Below, piece by piece: positions 53,030-63,805 of a stretch of DNA of 64,000 nt. Numbering within the stretch: the stretch's first letter is position 1; every line of letters starts with the position of its first letter. This DNA comes from Trichobilharzia szidati (Eukaryota > Platyhelminthes > Trematoda > Strigeidida > Schistosomatidae). The notes beneath the pieces were generated by a model. That model was not told the origin of the DNA, did not search any database, and saw nothing but the letters and a program-made list of their open reading frames with translations. A program made the translations under genes and the position numbers. The stretch is from the NCBI GenBank assembly GCA_944472155.2, contig OX235279.1, forward strand, positions 139,658,920-139,722,919. The letters run 5' to 3'.

Positions 53030-53990
53030 TACTGACTGACTGACTGGTTTCAACATAGAACTTTGCACCGATGTGCAGCAGTTAGAGTCGCCACACTCCA
53101 TGTAGTACACAAAGCAAGAGAAGGAAGTAAAAAGCAACGCAAAATAGAGACAGTAAACAGAGATATGAGGCAAAAAGAATAGTAATATCGAAAAAAAATA
53201 TAGTTTTATTAGGTATTATAAGTCACAAGGAGTGGATGCAACTGCACTATGCATTGAGAACGATTTTGAGCCATATCACAAATTGTCTGCAGCCGTCATT
53301 GGTTTTTACCGTCCCAGGAAGTCTACACCTTCCTGCATGGCTGGCTGGCTGGGGGTTTAAACTAACTGTCGTGGATTTCATTGACTGATGAAGTCATGTT
53401 TTGGTTTGACCACCGCTAGCTCTTTTCCAACCTGACCCTATGTCAGCTAACATTGCCCATCGAGGAAGGCGATGGCTAGGCATACGTTACACATCTCCTA
53501 ACCATCGCAGTCGATATAGCTTCCCAGCCTCGTCTATTGATTTCCCCTCCCTCCTTACCTAGCACTCGACGGATGCCTAACCTCAATATTGCTCGCTCTA
53601 TTATACCACTTCACAAGGGCGATAGGACTCAGGCACCTATGGTCGAAGACAGCTAGCCAACGTTTGCATGTCTTCCACTTTCAATGGCCATGTCTAATAG
53701 CCATAAAGGAGGACGGGGCGGACTGCTGAGCAGTAAACACGCCCCTTGGTCGACAGCCGGCGGATATCACGTCTACTAAACCAGAGACGGCATAAACTGA
53801 CATATGTAAAACTAGCCCTCTGTATCCGTGCTGAGATTTCGTCAGCGATCAACCCACTGACGTTGGCTGGGCTGATGCAACTTCCCAGATAAGTGAAGGG
53901 GTCAACGCGCTCTACCACTTCACTCCCTATTTCTAAGCTAGAAGTCAGCGTATTCAGAGGAAATACACCCAATAATTAATTGAGAAAAAA
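53030..53990 (-). mobile_element. CR1-like LINE, 3' portion
   Basis: The minus strand at 53972-53694 encodes VERVDPFTYLGSCISPANVS, then LIADEISARIQRASFTYVSL, CRLWFSRRDIRRLSTKGRVY and CSAVRPVLLYGY. This is the conserved stretch after the RT domain of CR1-type LINEs. The following 300 bp correspond to the C-terminal region with frameshifts. The 3' end is about 53030. Confidence 0.75.
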
Positions 53991-55224
53991 GGAAACATCA
54001 GCGAATGCATACTTCTTTTAAAAGTTCAATTGTGCTAAACCTTCACACACCACAGTTCCTCAGTAAAGGTAATGTATACGTGAATAATAGTAACCAAAAA
54101 AACAGGAACTGGCGCATGAATATTCGTTACTAAAATGTTATACAATTGTGATAAAAAATAATAATAACAACCCTACAGCAGAAATCCTGTTTGCAGGAAT
54201 TATTCGTCTTGCTTGTGTATTTCTCTTCACCTTCTTCTTCTTCACTTAGTACTCTTTATATTGACATGTAATGTCCTCCATTTTTTCATGTGCGAAATTT
54301 CGTCACCAGCACTTTGTCTGTTTATGACTTTTACCGAAGTTATTACACTGTATACTACCTGCAAACTCTTGTTAGTAACACTCCCCATACAACATACATA
54401 CAAGAAAAGACGGTGGCTTTTTATTATATAACTAGATAAAAGGCTGTATAACAGTTTATCCCATTTTTAAAGTATGCGGCAACTCATGCATGAAAAAAGA
54501 TTGTTTATTTTTTAAAAATCGGTGATTAATTAGAATTGAGAGAGTGAATTTAGGGGATTAGAAGAATGAACATAAATTTTATGTAGCATTTAAGGCAAAA
54601 GGGATTTGTGATAAATAAAATACGCAGTAGTTCTTGTAATTCTGTAGAATTTGTTATATTGGCACGAAATCAGATTGCGTGAAAACTAAGTTACTGGAAA
54701 TTACGCAAAGTCACTGGAGATATGTCAGCTTTTTTGCACACACACACTTGGGAATATCGCCACATGTTTGCAGAAGACAACTACCTACTTTCTGTGATAC
54801 TTAATGAGATTTCTTATTAGCTATTAAACTGACAGATTTTGCATTCAATGAGTAAACATTCTTCTGTAAGATATCATTGAATAAACTCTGTAGCATCTCA
54901 CCTGTAAAACACCATCATTATAACAGATGTCCTATAGTATTGTATTCTGTAAGAGTAATATCGAAGATAACTAACCCCAGAGGAATAATCGAATTTGTAA
55001 GTTTACATTTAATGTTTACACAGAAGAGACCCTGTCTTGCTTTCACATTGGAATAATCTATTTGGCTGTGGGATAAACCATACGATTGAATGATAAATTT
55101 GACGTTAAAATAGCTTCCGAGACCTCAATTTTGGAAAAACGAATACTCTCATGCATGCGTAATGATGTATGCTGAAGTAATTTGCCTGTTTATCAGTACA
55201 CCTAACGTGCCTTGACGTTCCTTG
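53991..55224. other. Spacer, nothing recognised
   Basis: Over 1.2 kb of AT-rich DNA with only featureless short ORFs. Confidence 0.35.
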
Positions 55225-55500
55225 CCTAATTATATAATGATAATAGTAGTAATAATGATAGTAGTAGCTTTATTCCAAACAGTACTTTAGATACAAATAT
55301 GGGATTTTCAACATACAGATAGAAACAATTTAACAGGGCATTTACATCGATAATATTGTTGAATATGAATACAGGATTAAAATTTGAGTGAGAATATATT
55401 AATAACAATATAATAAATAATAAAAGGAAGAGTTTTATACTTAGTCTTTCGGGCACAAAGTCTTCCATAGTTGCTCCTGGTCCCACCTGATGAGATTCAA
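55225..55500 (+). repeat. Dispersed repeat, partner of 46456-46600
   Basis: Shares the CTTTATTCCAAACAGTACTT block and following wording with the 46.5 kb copy; an (ATA/GTA)n-like run precedes it in both. Confidence 0.45.
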
Positions 55501-55749
55501 GTAGAGAGTTGTGTATAGAGAGGACACTCAGAGTCTGACAAAATGATGTCTACTGATATCTTGTATATGTCCGTCTACAACAATATTAATAAGTTGTTTT
55601 TAGCGACACCTCCGCTCACCCCACTGACAGCTTTTAGTGCCCTTCTCCCTTCTCCACCCAGGAAATATTAAGGCGGAGGAGCAATAAAGAAGGATCAGTA
55701 GAATACAAGAATTAATAAACCTAGAAGGTAGAGACTGATTGATACCAGA
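55501..55749. other. Spacer, nothing recognised
   Basis: No supported feature. Confidence 0.3.
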
Positions 55750-55900
55750 CTGTCTTAACTTTGAACAGAGCAAGAACAACAGTTTGTGCAGAATAAAATG
55801 GTACCATCATTTATTTGGTTGACTTCTCATTAGATGCTTACAGCCCAAAGACAATATTACGTTTATGTTCAGAGATAATTTTAACATATAACAAAAAAAA
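55750..55900 (-). repeat. Retroelement end with degenerate hammerhead-like motif
   Basis: Partner of 51700-51830. The minus strand GGGCTGTAAGCATCTAATGA then GAAGTCAACCAAATAAATG, the palindrome ATGGTACCAT, TTTATTCTGCACAAACTG. The core is mutated (CTAATGA). Confidence 0.45.
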
Positions 55901-56650
55901 TCCTCATTTAGACATTTAGAAAGCAAAAGGTTTGAGCGAAGAAATACTTGCTTTTCAATTAGCATTTTTATTACAATACAGAACAATTTACCAATCGAGT
56001 GGCGATATGTTTCTTTAAAAATAATTACTCAGTATCAACGTGTCAAGGGGGTGATAATTAACGAAGAAAATTAATACACACAATTAGAAGGTAGAAATGG
56101 TTACGACACGTGGATTGCTTAATGCATAATTTTGGAAAAATGAATAGTACACAAGGAATAAGCATGTGCTCAAGTTGATTACGTAACAGATTCTCATAGA
56201 AAATAAAACGATTTGGACAATTTTTTTTATTCCTTCACGTTACCAGTGGAACATAGGGCTTTAAGCTAGAGGCTTGAAGTTTTGATAGCAGTTGTGTTTC
56301 TTTTTACAGAATAGGGTTGCTAGCCTCATGTCCAACCTTCCCTATTTACTAGTCTTATTACTGGTTTAACGAGGTACAGGAGTCCATCGACTGGGGATTG
56401 AAACCCAGACCATATGTGTGGTCGGCTAGCGTTCTACCGCTGTGCCACCGACGCACAATTGATTTGGACAATGACAACTTGTAACAAAGGCTGAAGTAGT
56501 AAGAAAAATAATAAAATAATTTGGACAATTATGATTTTTAAAGGTTTAGAGGTAGGTGGGGTGAAGTAATTTATTTAGCGATAGCCAGGGTAAGGAAAGT
56601 GGCTGTACAAACTCTTTCTGAACACACCAGTTTGGCTTCTTTTACGTAGA
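55901..56650 (-). mobile_element. Penelope-like element 3' end interrupted by a SINE
   Basis: The minus strand at 56650-56575 encodes KKPNWCVQKEFVQPLSLPWL, the PLE C-terminus. The flank (TTCTTCGTTAATTATCACCC; AATAAAAATGCTA; TTTCTAAATGTCTAAATGAG) matches 24880-25070 of the long PLE in the same order, so both belong to one family. A family C SINE is inserted at 56223-56460. Confidence 0.75.
56210..56472 (-). mobile_element. Family C SINE with a clear 12-bp target-site duplication
   Basis: GATTTGGACAAT occurs at 56210-56221 and 56461-56472, directly flanking the element. Within, the minus strand starts with TTGTGCGTCGGTGGCACAGC then GGTAGAACGCTAGCC (A-box-like TGGCACAGCGG) and GGGTTTCAATCCCC (B-box-like). 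The tail is AAAGCCCTATGTTCCACTGG then TAACGTGAAGGAATAAAAAA. The duplication shows insertion by target-primed retrotransposition into an existing PLE. Confidence 0.88.
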
Positions 56651-56689
56651 CCATTCAACGAAACATTCTCCTAAAAAGTAACATGATGT

Positions 56690-57090
56690 AGAAAGAACAG
56701 GAAACATCAAAAGAAATACACAATCTAAAGTATTTAACATTAAACTTAGTCTCAGCTTCAGTGCCATCTATAATAGAGGAACCATGAGAATGAACCAGTT
56801 CATGAAATTCGCGCTTGCGTTTGAAAGTGAAATTAACAGCCTAACCTTTTAGAAGGATTTAGCTTAAGACCATTTGAGAAGGACCACTAACTAATATCTG
56901 ACAAAAAGAGTGCTTTTTTCATTTTGGAACAATCTGATTGAGAAATATTCATATCACCGGCACACTTAACAAAATTGACTTCATCAGAATGGAGCAAGTT
57001 ATGTGAGAAGAAAGAAAACAGAAAAGGTGAAAGAACAGCACCCTGAGAAACATCGGCATCAAAAGTACTTTCGCCATCTACTCATTAGTA
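56690..57090 (-). mobile_element. Jockey/CR1-like LINE reverse transcriptase scrap
   Basis: Minus strand: DADVSQGAVLSPFLFSFFSH (motif B of non-LTR RTs), VKCAGDMNIS (motif C, with the expected YADD changed to CAGD), WSFSNGLKLNPSKR (motif D region). It is clearly distinct from the RTE copies and probably inactive. Confidence 0.65.
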
Positions 57091-57231
57091 TTTTTTTATC
57101 ATCCTCCTCCTTACTCTTAAATCTTTGATTATTTTGGTTATTTCAGTTAATCTTTAACCTCGACTAGATTACTAGCTCGCTAGTTTTCTAGCCGGTCCCA
57201 AGCCCGGATAAAGAGGGAGGGTTGGGGCGTC

Positions 57232-58015
57232 GTGCTAGCAGCTCCACCCCCAAAACTTAACCAAATTGCTACAGAAACTTCAACGCATAAATGCATTAAA
57301 AATACTAAAATTGTAAACAATAACCTTATTTTTCGCTGGAATCGGGGAGGTGAATTGCCGCAGGCTGGTGAAAGCCTTCGGGAAGCCAGTCAGCCGATGT
57401 GCCTCCTTTCGATGAAAGCAAAAATAAGGATTGGGACGTGGAATGATCGTACAATGTACGAAGCTGGAAAGGCTCCCCAGGTAGCCGCAGAAATGAGAAG
57501 ATATGGAATAGAATTGTTGAGAATCTGTGAGAGCAGATGGAACGGATGTGGAAGGTGCCAACTATCAACTGGAGAGACAGTAATCTATTCCGGTCACCCA
57601 GAGGACAACCACGAGCACACCGAGGGAGTGGCCATCATTATGTCACCAACAGCAGCCAAAGCTCTCATGCAATGGGAACCAATCTCCTCCAGGATAATGA
57701 CAGCCAGGTTCAACTCAAAAGGAAGGAAGGAAGGTTACGATCACTCAATGCTATGCGCCTACAAACATCTCAGAACAAGAGAAGAAGGAGGATTTCTACA
57801 GACATCGCGCGTCAGGCCATAGCTCGAGTGGGACCCGAAAGGGAAGAGGCGAGTGGGACGTCCAAGGGTGACATGGAGGAGACCGTGTGAAGAGGAGTTG
57901 AAACAGTATGGAATAACATGGATGCAGGTGAAAAGTACGGCAGAAGACAGAAACAAGTGGAGACGTGCAGTTGAAGCCCTATATTCCACTAGGAACCCAA
58001 GGGAACAATAATAAT
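57232..58015 (+). mobile_element. Internally deleted RTE LINE (5' end fused to 3' end)
   Basis: The first about 550 bp are the 5' leader and AP endonuclease N-terminus (KIRIGTWNDRTMYEAGKAPQ, ISSRIMTARFNSKGRK), with a frame-shifting GAAG duplication. Near 57800 (GATTTCTACAGACATCGCGC) the sequence jumps to the last 200 bp of the LINE (ARVGPEREEASGTSKGDMEE) and ends GAAGCCCTATATTCCACTAG then GAACCCAAGGGAACAATAAT. About 2-2.5 kb, including the whole RT, are missing. This is the only copy in the window with the true 5' leader region. Confidence 0.85.
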
Positions 58016-58325
58016 GATCAATTAATCTTTCATTTGAACATTTTCACATAGACTGATGTGACAACTCGAAGTGTGAGTAAACTGTTTGAAATGCATTGTG
58101 TAAATAAATTTAATTTCTCAGAGGGAATTCATTTCTTAGTAATGTTATTCTAATTATTGTAACATAGTAATATATATTTTGCTCTAAATATGCAGTATAT
58201 AGTCTTTCTTCAGTGTAGAGTTAGTATTCATTTATTCTAGACCTAACTGATCATCCTATCTTTACAGTATAGGCCCCTTGAACGGATCCACTGATATCAG
58301 TATGATAATTAATTTACTTGCTTTT
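58016..58325. other. Spacer, nothing recognised
   Basis: No supported feature. Confidence 0.3.
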
Positions 58326-58690
58326 CGTTATTTTATTCCTTTGCGTCCTGAGTGGAAAATAAGGCTTCAAGACTTGGGCTTATAAGCTTCCTTAGTAGTA
58401 GTTTTTCTATAGTTTGGTTTGTAAGGATTAGTTATGTTTTACGAGTTGATCACGGACTGATATCAGTTAGAGAACCATTGAAAACCAGGGAGTACTGGAA
58501 AGCTGCTGTTTCATCCTAGTTTGGGAATTTATTACGGATTACGGCTGCTAGCCTTACGCCCAACTTTCTCTCTTTACTGAGGTTATTACCGACCAAACGA
58601 GGTATTTGAGTACGTCGGCCAGGAATCAAATCCCGCACCCCATGCATGGTTGGTGAGTACTCTACCACTGAACCCCCACCGAAAGTGATA
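58326..58690 (-). mobile_element. Family C SINE split by a family A insertion
   Basis: Family C left part 58326-58411 (minus tail AAGCCTTATTTTCCACTCAG then GACGCAAAGGAATAAAAT) and right part 58527-58690 (body and the tRNA-like head with GTAGAGTACTCACC and GGGATTTGATTCC) are separated by 58412-58526. Joining them restores family C colinearity. Confidence 0.72.
58412..58526 (-). mobile_element. Family A SINE nested in a family C SINE
   Basis: Minus strand: AAATTCCCAAACTAGGATGA then AACAGCAGCTTTCCAGTACT, CCCTGGTTTTCAATGGTTCT and the tail CTGATATCAGTCCGTGATCA then ACTCGTAAAACATAACTAAT. The head and CTGANGA core are missing. Because it interrupts family C, it inserted later. Confidence 0.68.
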
Positions 58691-58849
58691 ATTAACTAGG
58701 AGTTACCTATATGTTGGTGACTACCATTGGAATCCTGGACACAAGTTTCGTTCTATCTAAGATTGATCAACTGGATTCTCAGGCTCTGAGGTTTTCCCAT
58801 CTTTTAACAGACTTTGGTGAATACGAATATTTGTATCAGAGTATTAAGG

Positions 58850-58904
58850 GCTTATTAGATGGTTGGAGGCAATCGGCAGGAAGCCTTAGACTTAGGTTTT
58901 AGGC
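58850..58904 (-). mobile_element. Family B SINE, minus tail fragment of an inverted pair
   Basis: CTTATTAGATGGTTGGAGGC then AATCGGCAGGAAGCC is the reverse complement of the family B post-ribozyme segment. Only about 50 bp remain. Confidence 0.6.
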
Positions 58905-59070
58905 TTATCGGGTTCGTCTCTGACTGCAGCGCTGGGTGACACGGGTTCGAATCACGGAAGGGACATGAGTTCCTTCAAGATTGCAGATACGCCTTGCTGA
59001 CGGGCGCCAGTAAGACTAAAACTTAGGTCCAAAGCTTCCTGCCGATTACCTTCAATGATCTAATAAACCC
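58905..59070 (+). mobile_element. Family B hammerhead SINE
   Basis: Head CGTCTCTGACTGCAGCGCTG, perfect B-box-like GGGTTCGAATCAC. The ribozyme at 58983-59033 has stem I GCCTTG with CAAAGC, core CTGACGG (one change), degraded stem II, AAAA for GAAA and GTC intact. Tail CTGCCGATTACCTTCAATGA. Confidence 0.72.
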
Positions 59071-60718
59071 ACAAAATCCGCGGTTTTCCCGCTGAGACTC
59101 CAAGCCAGTATTCATAGTTCTGTAACTCCAAGCTGTTATTCACCGGACTAATGAGTCACAACCAATATTTCTAAACACATCACTATGTCGAAAGTGACTT
59201 TTATGTATTATTTCTCTTGGCAGCTTTCACAGGATTATAATTAGGCACTATTTATTCTAACTTCGCAGTATATAGGAGGCGCCCTTTTAAAAATCATGTC
59301 AGCTGTTAGATTTTCAGGAGAAAAACAGCATTGTTAGTTGATACTCACTCATCTTCAGTCATATCCTATCGGTCGACATGATAATGACATGTTAAAAAAC
59401 TATTACAGTAAAGTAAAAATAAACAGAGAATCCATAAGGTAAGTCTGCTTACATAATCTTTATCTTCGGAAATCCAGTTCTCCTATATAACCTTTTTAGC
59501 TTATGACGAAGTTTAATGTCTGGGATGATAAATCGGCAAAACGATCTGTGGAGAGCGAACATATTCCTAGGCCAGACCTCAAGTGTGACTCTTCAGTCTT
59601 TATAAGTCTTCAAGTTGGTTAGTGGAAAGTAGAATACCACAATATCCTTTGAAAAGTTCAGAATTTGTGTGACTATACATACAAATGTTAAATTGTTTAC
59701 CGGTGACCTGCTTAAATCACTGGGCTACCAGAATTTCCACCCGTCCAAATGTCTAAACTCTTCTGCACTCATCGTTTTAATCGTGCAATTATATTCAATG
59801 ACCAATAGATGAACTCGCGCGTATATTTAATTAATTTCCCTCTATACGCTAAGCAATTTTTGAAGGAACTGAAAAAAAGTGTACAGAATCGGTTCTCCCC
59901 TTATATGCAGCAACACTACGACAAATGATGCACTTCAGGTTATTACTTAACATGTAAATTCTGTATTGAAGAGGAAATATTTTGGAACTAAATATGCTGA
60001 AAATTTCTGTGATATATATGTTGACATATTATCTGAAATAATGCTTTACCATTATCATACTACTGACAATCAATCAGTAGCACAAATTGTGCTTTAAAAT
60101 TTTAAAGATAGTCTGAAACGAATTGCTTTTTTGGTCATATTAGGCGAACATTTGAAGTTAAGTCTTATATGGCCATGATTCCTGAAGGTGCGAAAATAAC
60201 TGAATGAATGTAAACTAGATCTCCTCAAGATTTGTAGTTCATCAGTATATGTTGATTAAGCTACTTGATTAGACATTTATTCAGAGTAAAATTTTAATTC
60301 GTTTGGAGATACCTGCAGGCGAGTGATTAGTGAAAAGAAAATATCTTACTGATGGCTACTCTTCCTCTAGTTACAAAGTGTGGAATTAATTAGACAAAAA
60401 CAGACTACTAGTTTTAATGAGCAGAGAGACATCTAGAAGACAGACAGATCAGGGTATAAGGCCGAACATCGGTTTAATCTAGTACACTTCAAACCAAAGA
60501 AAGAAGATGGAAAGCGAAGATATAGGAGCACATTATGATACTACAATATGATTATGAAAAGGGGGAGAATATTTACAACAAGGCTATTGGAAATGCCGAA
60601 AGTTTTAGTAGTATGTTAGGGAAACACTTAAGCTTCTATCATTAAGAATTGCATAAATCTGAAAATCACTGAAACCTTAAGCTGTGTTTAATCTTAGTTA
60701 AATAACAATAATCTCAAT
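59071..60718. other. AT-rich spacer, nothing recognised
   Basis: About 1.6 kb without a supported gene or element. Confidence 0.35.
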
Positions 60719-60738
60719 GATAGAGAAAGAAAGACCAG

Positions 60739-60794
60739 ATTTGCAGTATAAAAAGGATATCATTCTATTTCACAGGTTCTCATCAGCTGCAAAC
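60739..60794 (-). ncRNA. Hammerhead-like motif at PLE end (left arm)
   Basis: Minus strand: stem I GTTTGCAG pairs with CTGCAAAT (8 bp, one wobble). The core is CTGATGA, followed by GAACCTGT in the stem II position, GAAA, and an imperfect palindromic stem III (ATAGAATG..TTTTTAT) ending in A at the cleavage position. Stem II is weak or unformed in this reading. Hammerhead motifs are known in Penelope-like elements. Confidence 0.5.
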
Positions 60795-61084
60795 TACCTG
60801 AAATTACAATGGTTGTAAATAATGACATTTCATACTTCAATGTTTGAAAGATAATAAAGAACACATTATAAGATGAACGCATCCGGAAGACAAGTATTGC
60901 AATTTATAGTTTAAGTCACCATCAATTTCTATGCTATCAAACTATGAATAAAGGGAGGCGGGTGAGGTGAGAGAAGGAAGAAAACAGAAAGATCTAATAC
61001 ACAGTGTTAGCTTGTACGTCGATATGGCAACTCAAGAAGGTCAAAGTTCATTAATTTGAAAACTTGCTTAATGAGTTTAGCTCA

Positions 61085-61654
61085 CTAATGTATATGACTA
61101 ATCAGTGTAATGGAAGTAATACGATTACCAAGGAGTGAGAGATTGACTACGCTCTCTTTCTGTGTGCATAAGTTTGGTCTGAGACGTTTGCTTGCAATTG
61201 CTTCAGCAAATCGTAGTAGATTCGCTGTCCTTTGTGTGTTTAATATTTTGAAGGATTTGGAAATATCGACAAAATGACCCGTATCCACAAGGTGTCTGGT
61301 AATTGCACTTTGTAAATATCTGCTTCCTTTTAAGCATAAGTTTCTCGGAATATGCTCTGAAAACCGGATAGAAGCCCTTCTTTCGGTCCCTTCAATGTAC
61401 CTGCTGCCACAGATGCACGTAAATCTATAAATGCAGTTGGAGGTAACTCCAGCAGGGTACTTATCCAGTTTCGATTGGCTTATGGAGCATGTAGTGCTGT
61501 ATAGTGTCACCAGCTTAGCTGCAGGAAAGCAAAGGACAGAGAATTTACTACGATTCTGTGGAGAAATTGCAAGCAAACGTCTCAGACCAAACTTATGCAC
61601 ACAGAAAGAGAGCGTAGTCAATCTCTCACTCCTTGGTAATCGTATTACTTCCAT
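61085..61654 (-). pseudogene. PLE GIY-YIG endonuclease C-terminal region
   Basis: The minus strand from about 61470 reads SNCIYRFTCICGSRYIEGTE then RRASIRFSEHIPRNLC. This is a GIY-YIG domain in which the YIG triad reads YIE. ITRHLVDTGHFVDISKSFKI and AEAIASKRLRPNLCTQKESV follow to the stop at 61085. The first 60 residues of the ORF come from the inverted right arm and are not natural PLE sequence; the plus-strand copy at 61529-61679 is the mirror of the C-terminus. RT is absent. Confidence 0.75.
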
Positions 61655-61969
61655 TACACTGATTAGTCATATACATTAGTGAGCTAAACTCATTAAGCAA
61701 GTTTTCAAATTAATGAACTTTGACCTTCTTGAGTTGCCATATCGACGTACAAGCTAACACTGTGTATTAGATCTTTCTGTTTTCTTCCTTCTCTCACCTC
61801 ACCCGCCTCCCTTTATTCATAGTTTGATAGCATAGAAATTGATGGTGACTTAAACTATAAATTGCAATACTTGTCTTCCGGATGCGTTCATCTTATAATG
61901 TGTTCTTTATTATCTTTCAAACATTGAAGTATGAAATGTCATTATTTACAACCATTGTAATTTCAGGTA

Positions 61970-62024
61970 GTTTGCAGCTGATGAGAACCTGTGAAATAGA
62001 ATGATATCATTTTATACCGCAAAT
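61970..62024 (+). ncRNA. Hammerhead-like motif at PLE end (right arm)
   Basis: Mirror of the left-arm motif: stem I GTTTGCAG / CCGCAAAT (one mismatch), core CTGATGA, GAACCTGT, GAAA, and a 10-bp palindromic stem III (ATAGAATGAT / ATCATTTTAT). Keeping the core in both arms fits recent duplication. Confidence 0.5.
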
Positions 62025-62044
62025 CCGGTCTTTCTTTCTCTATC

Positions 62045-62664
62045 GAAATTTATCATGGGAGACAAATGTATGAAATAATCTTCTCGCTTCAGTAACACAC
62101 TGATTCATTCTGTGTGTATAACCGATAAGTAGACAAAACAAATACTCATTTGACTAACAACTGTCTGACTTATAAACTCGAAAGCACTGGTTCTCATTCG
62201 CCTATGAAACATTACTCTTTAGGATGTTGAACTGATATCGGTGAATAATAAAAATTCCTTTATTATATCGTTCCCAAAATGTATCGTAACTTTATTTAAC
62301 CGATTAGACAAAACAGAGGCAATTATTCTTCAAGATTTATGATATAGAACATAATCAACATGCCTACTCATTTAATTAAAAATCCAATATCTCCTACGTA
62401 AATTTCTGGGTGAACTATCTATTCTTCCTGCTTTTGTCACGTAATTCCCTTTACCTGATAAATTATTCAACTAGTCAGTTATAATACAAACAATGTACTC
62501 GTTAAAGGACATAATCTGAGGCTTTAAATCTTTAGTGGAATTTTCTTCCCAGTAGACCGCTTTTATCATCATTCTTTCGAAAGAATTTCTTCAACAGTTT
62601 GCCTATTCATCGGTTATAGTCATCGGTTCTACATCCCATGAATGAATGTAGTTTCGCCGCTGAA
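62045..62664. other. Spacer, nothing recognised
   Basis: No supported feature. Confidence 0.3.
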
Positions 62665-62870
62665 TATGGTTCAAATACGTTGGTGGTTCAGCGGTAGAAT
62701 GCTCGTCAGTCATGTAGGAGGTTAGGATTCAATTCTTCACCAACATACTCCTAAACCTCCTTTAGTTTCTCGGTGATTGGAAGCGCGGAAAAGAGGGAAG
62801 GCTGGCCAGTAGTAGAAAAAGCAACAGCACTGCTACTGGAACTTCAAAACTTGAAACCGAGTGTTTCTCT
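62665..62870 (+). mobile_element. Family C SINE
   Basis: Head TACGTTGGTGGTTCAGCGGT then AGAATGCTCGTCAGTC (A-box-like TGGTTCAGCGG) and GGTTAGGATTCAATTCT (B-box position). The body CGGAAAAGAGGGAAGGCTGG follows. The 3' tail is diverged and lacks the clear AAGCCCTATG end. Confidence 0.65.
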
Positions 62871-63120
62871 CAGAACAAGGTGGAATTTTTAAAAAGTCGA
62901 TATCCAATAGTCATTCAGGTCATTAAAGTGGCATGACTCAGTGTCGTTTAAGTATCATGTTTGTTTTAGGAGTATTAACTCTTTGGCCCTGTTGTCCTGT
63001 AGAAGCTTCACGGCTGACTTGTAAGATTGTCATAATCCTTGCAGAAAACGTCTTTGGGACTAACTTCATTGTGAAATGAATTTTCGGAATTCTCTATTGT
63101 TTCGCCTAACGATCCTCGCA

Positions 63121-63121
<1 letters not shown>
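62871..63121. other. Spacer, nothing recognised
   Basis: No supported feature. Confidence 0.3.

Positions 63122-63155
<34 letters not shown>
63122..63155. repeat. (TA)n microsatellite at an RTE insertion point
   Basis: About 16 TA units directly adjoin the inverted RTE segment at 63155. Confidence 0.9.
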
Positions 63156-63158
<3 letters not shown>

Positions 63159-63805
63159 GTTGAAAATCCGGATCTCATTTTTGATGCTGAGTGCTGTTGA
63201 CCTCCACACAGACTTGAGAGTAGTGAAAGCTTGTCTTGCTTTCCCGATTCTTGCTTTGATATCCTCGTCAGTTCTGTCCGCCTGTAGTTGAAATGATTCT
63301 TCCCAGGTAAGTAAAAGTGGTTGTTTCTTTCAGGTTCCTTCCATTTTTGCTGGCTGATTGTTGTCTGTTGTTGTTGTTCTTGTCCAGGAATCTTCATCAC
63401 CTCCGTTTTATCTATGTTCACCTGAAGTCCTATCTTCTCTGGATGCTTCTTCTGCCAACTTGTTGCTTTTCGCTCGCATATCTTCCAGTTTGTGGGAAAT
63501 CAGACATATATCATCGGCGAAGTTCAGATCCTCCAAGATTTTTGTGTGAGTCTATTTTATTCCTGTTTCCTCATTGCCCGCTGTTGGTCGCATTATCCAG
63601 TCTACTGCAATCAGAAAAATCATTGGCGCTAGTAGGCAGTCTTGTCTTACTCCTGTCCTCACTTCGAAGGATTCCGTAAGTTTCCCGTTGTGGATTACTT
63701 GCATGCAGCATTGTCGTATAGCTGATGGATGAGATGTATAATTGTCGGTGGCACTCCGTAGTAGCGGAGTAGTTGCCAAAGCACCTCTCGATCGACGCTG
63801 TCAAA
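63156..63805 (-). mobile_element. RTE LINE, inverted 5' half of a twin-primed insertion
   Basis: The minus strand starts at FDSVDREVL (RT motif A), continues through VIHNGKLTESFEVRTGVRQD and CLLAPMIFLIAVDWIM, then NEETGIK. It ends at ATCCGGATTTTCAACTCCAA just beside the (TA)n run. The next part of the same LINE follows in the opposite orientation from 63806. Confidence 0.85.

Larger units (their letters stand above)
60719..62044. repeat. Giant inverted repeat of a PLE 3' end, 516-bp arms
   Basis: The left arm 60719-61234 and right arm 61529-62044 are reverse complements with few differences. Outer and inner boundaries are exactly symmetrical (both coordinate sums equal 122763). The 294-bp spacer holds the upstream part of the minus-oriented PLE endonuclease. 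Each arm contains the last codons of the PLE protein and its entire 3' flank, ending in a hammerhead-like motif. Confidence 0.93.

Noticed and set aside
61431..61679. Plus-strand PLE gene
   Set aside because: Mirror copy created by the giant palindrome; the first half of the frame is antisense sequence and not a natural protein.
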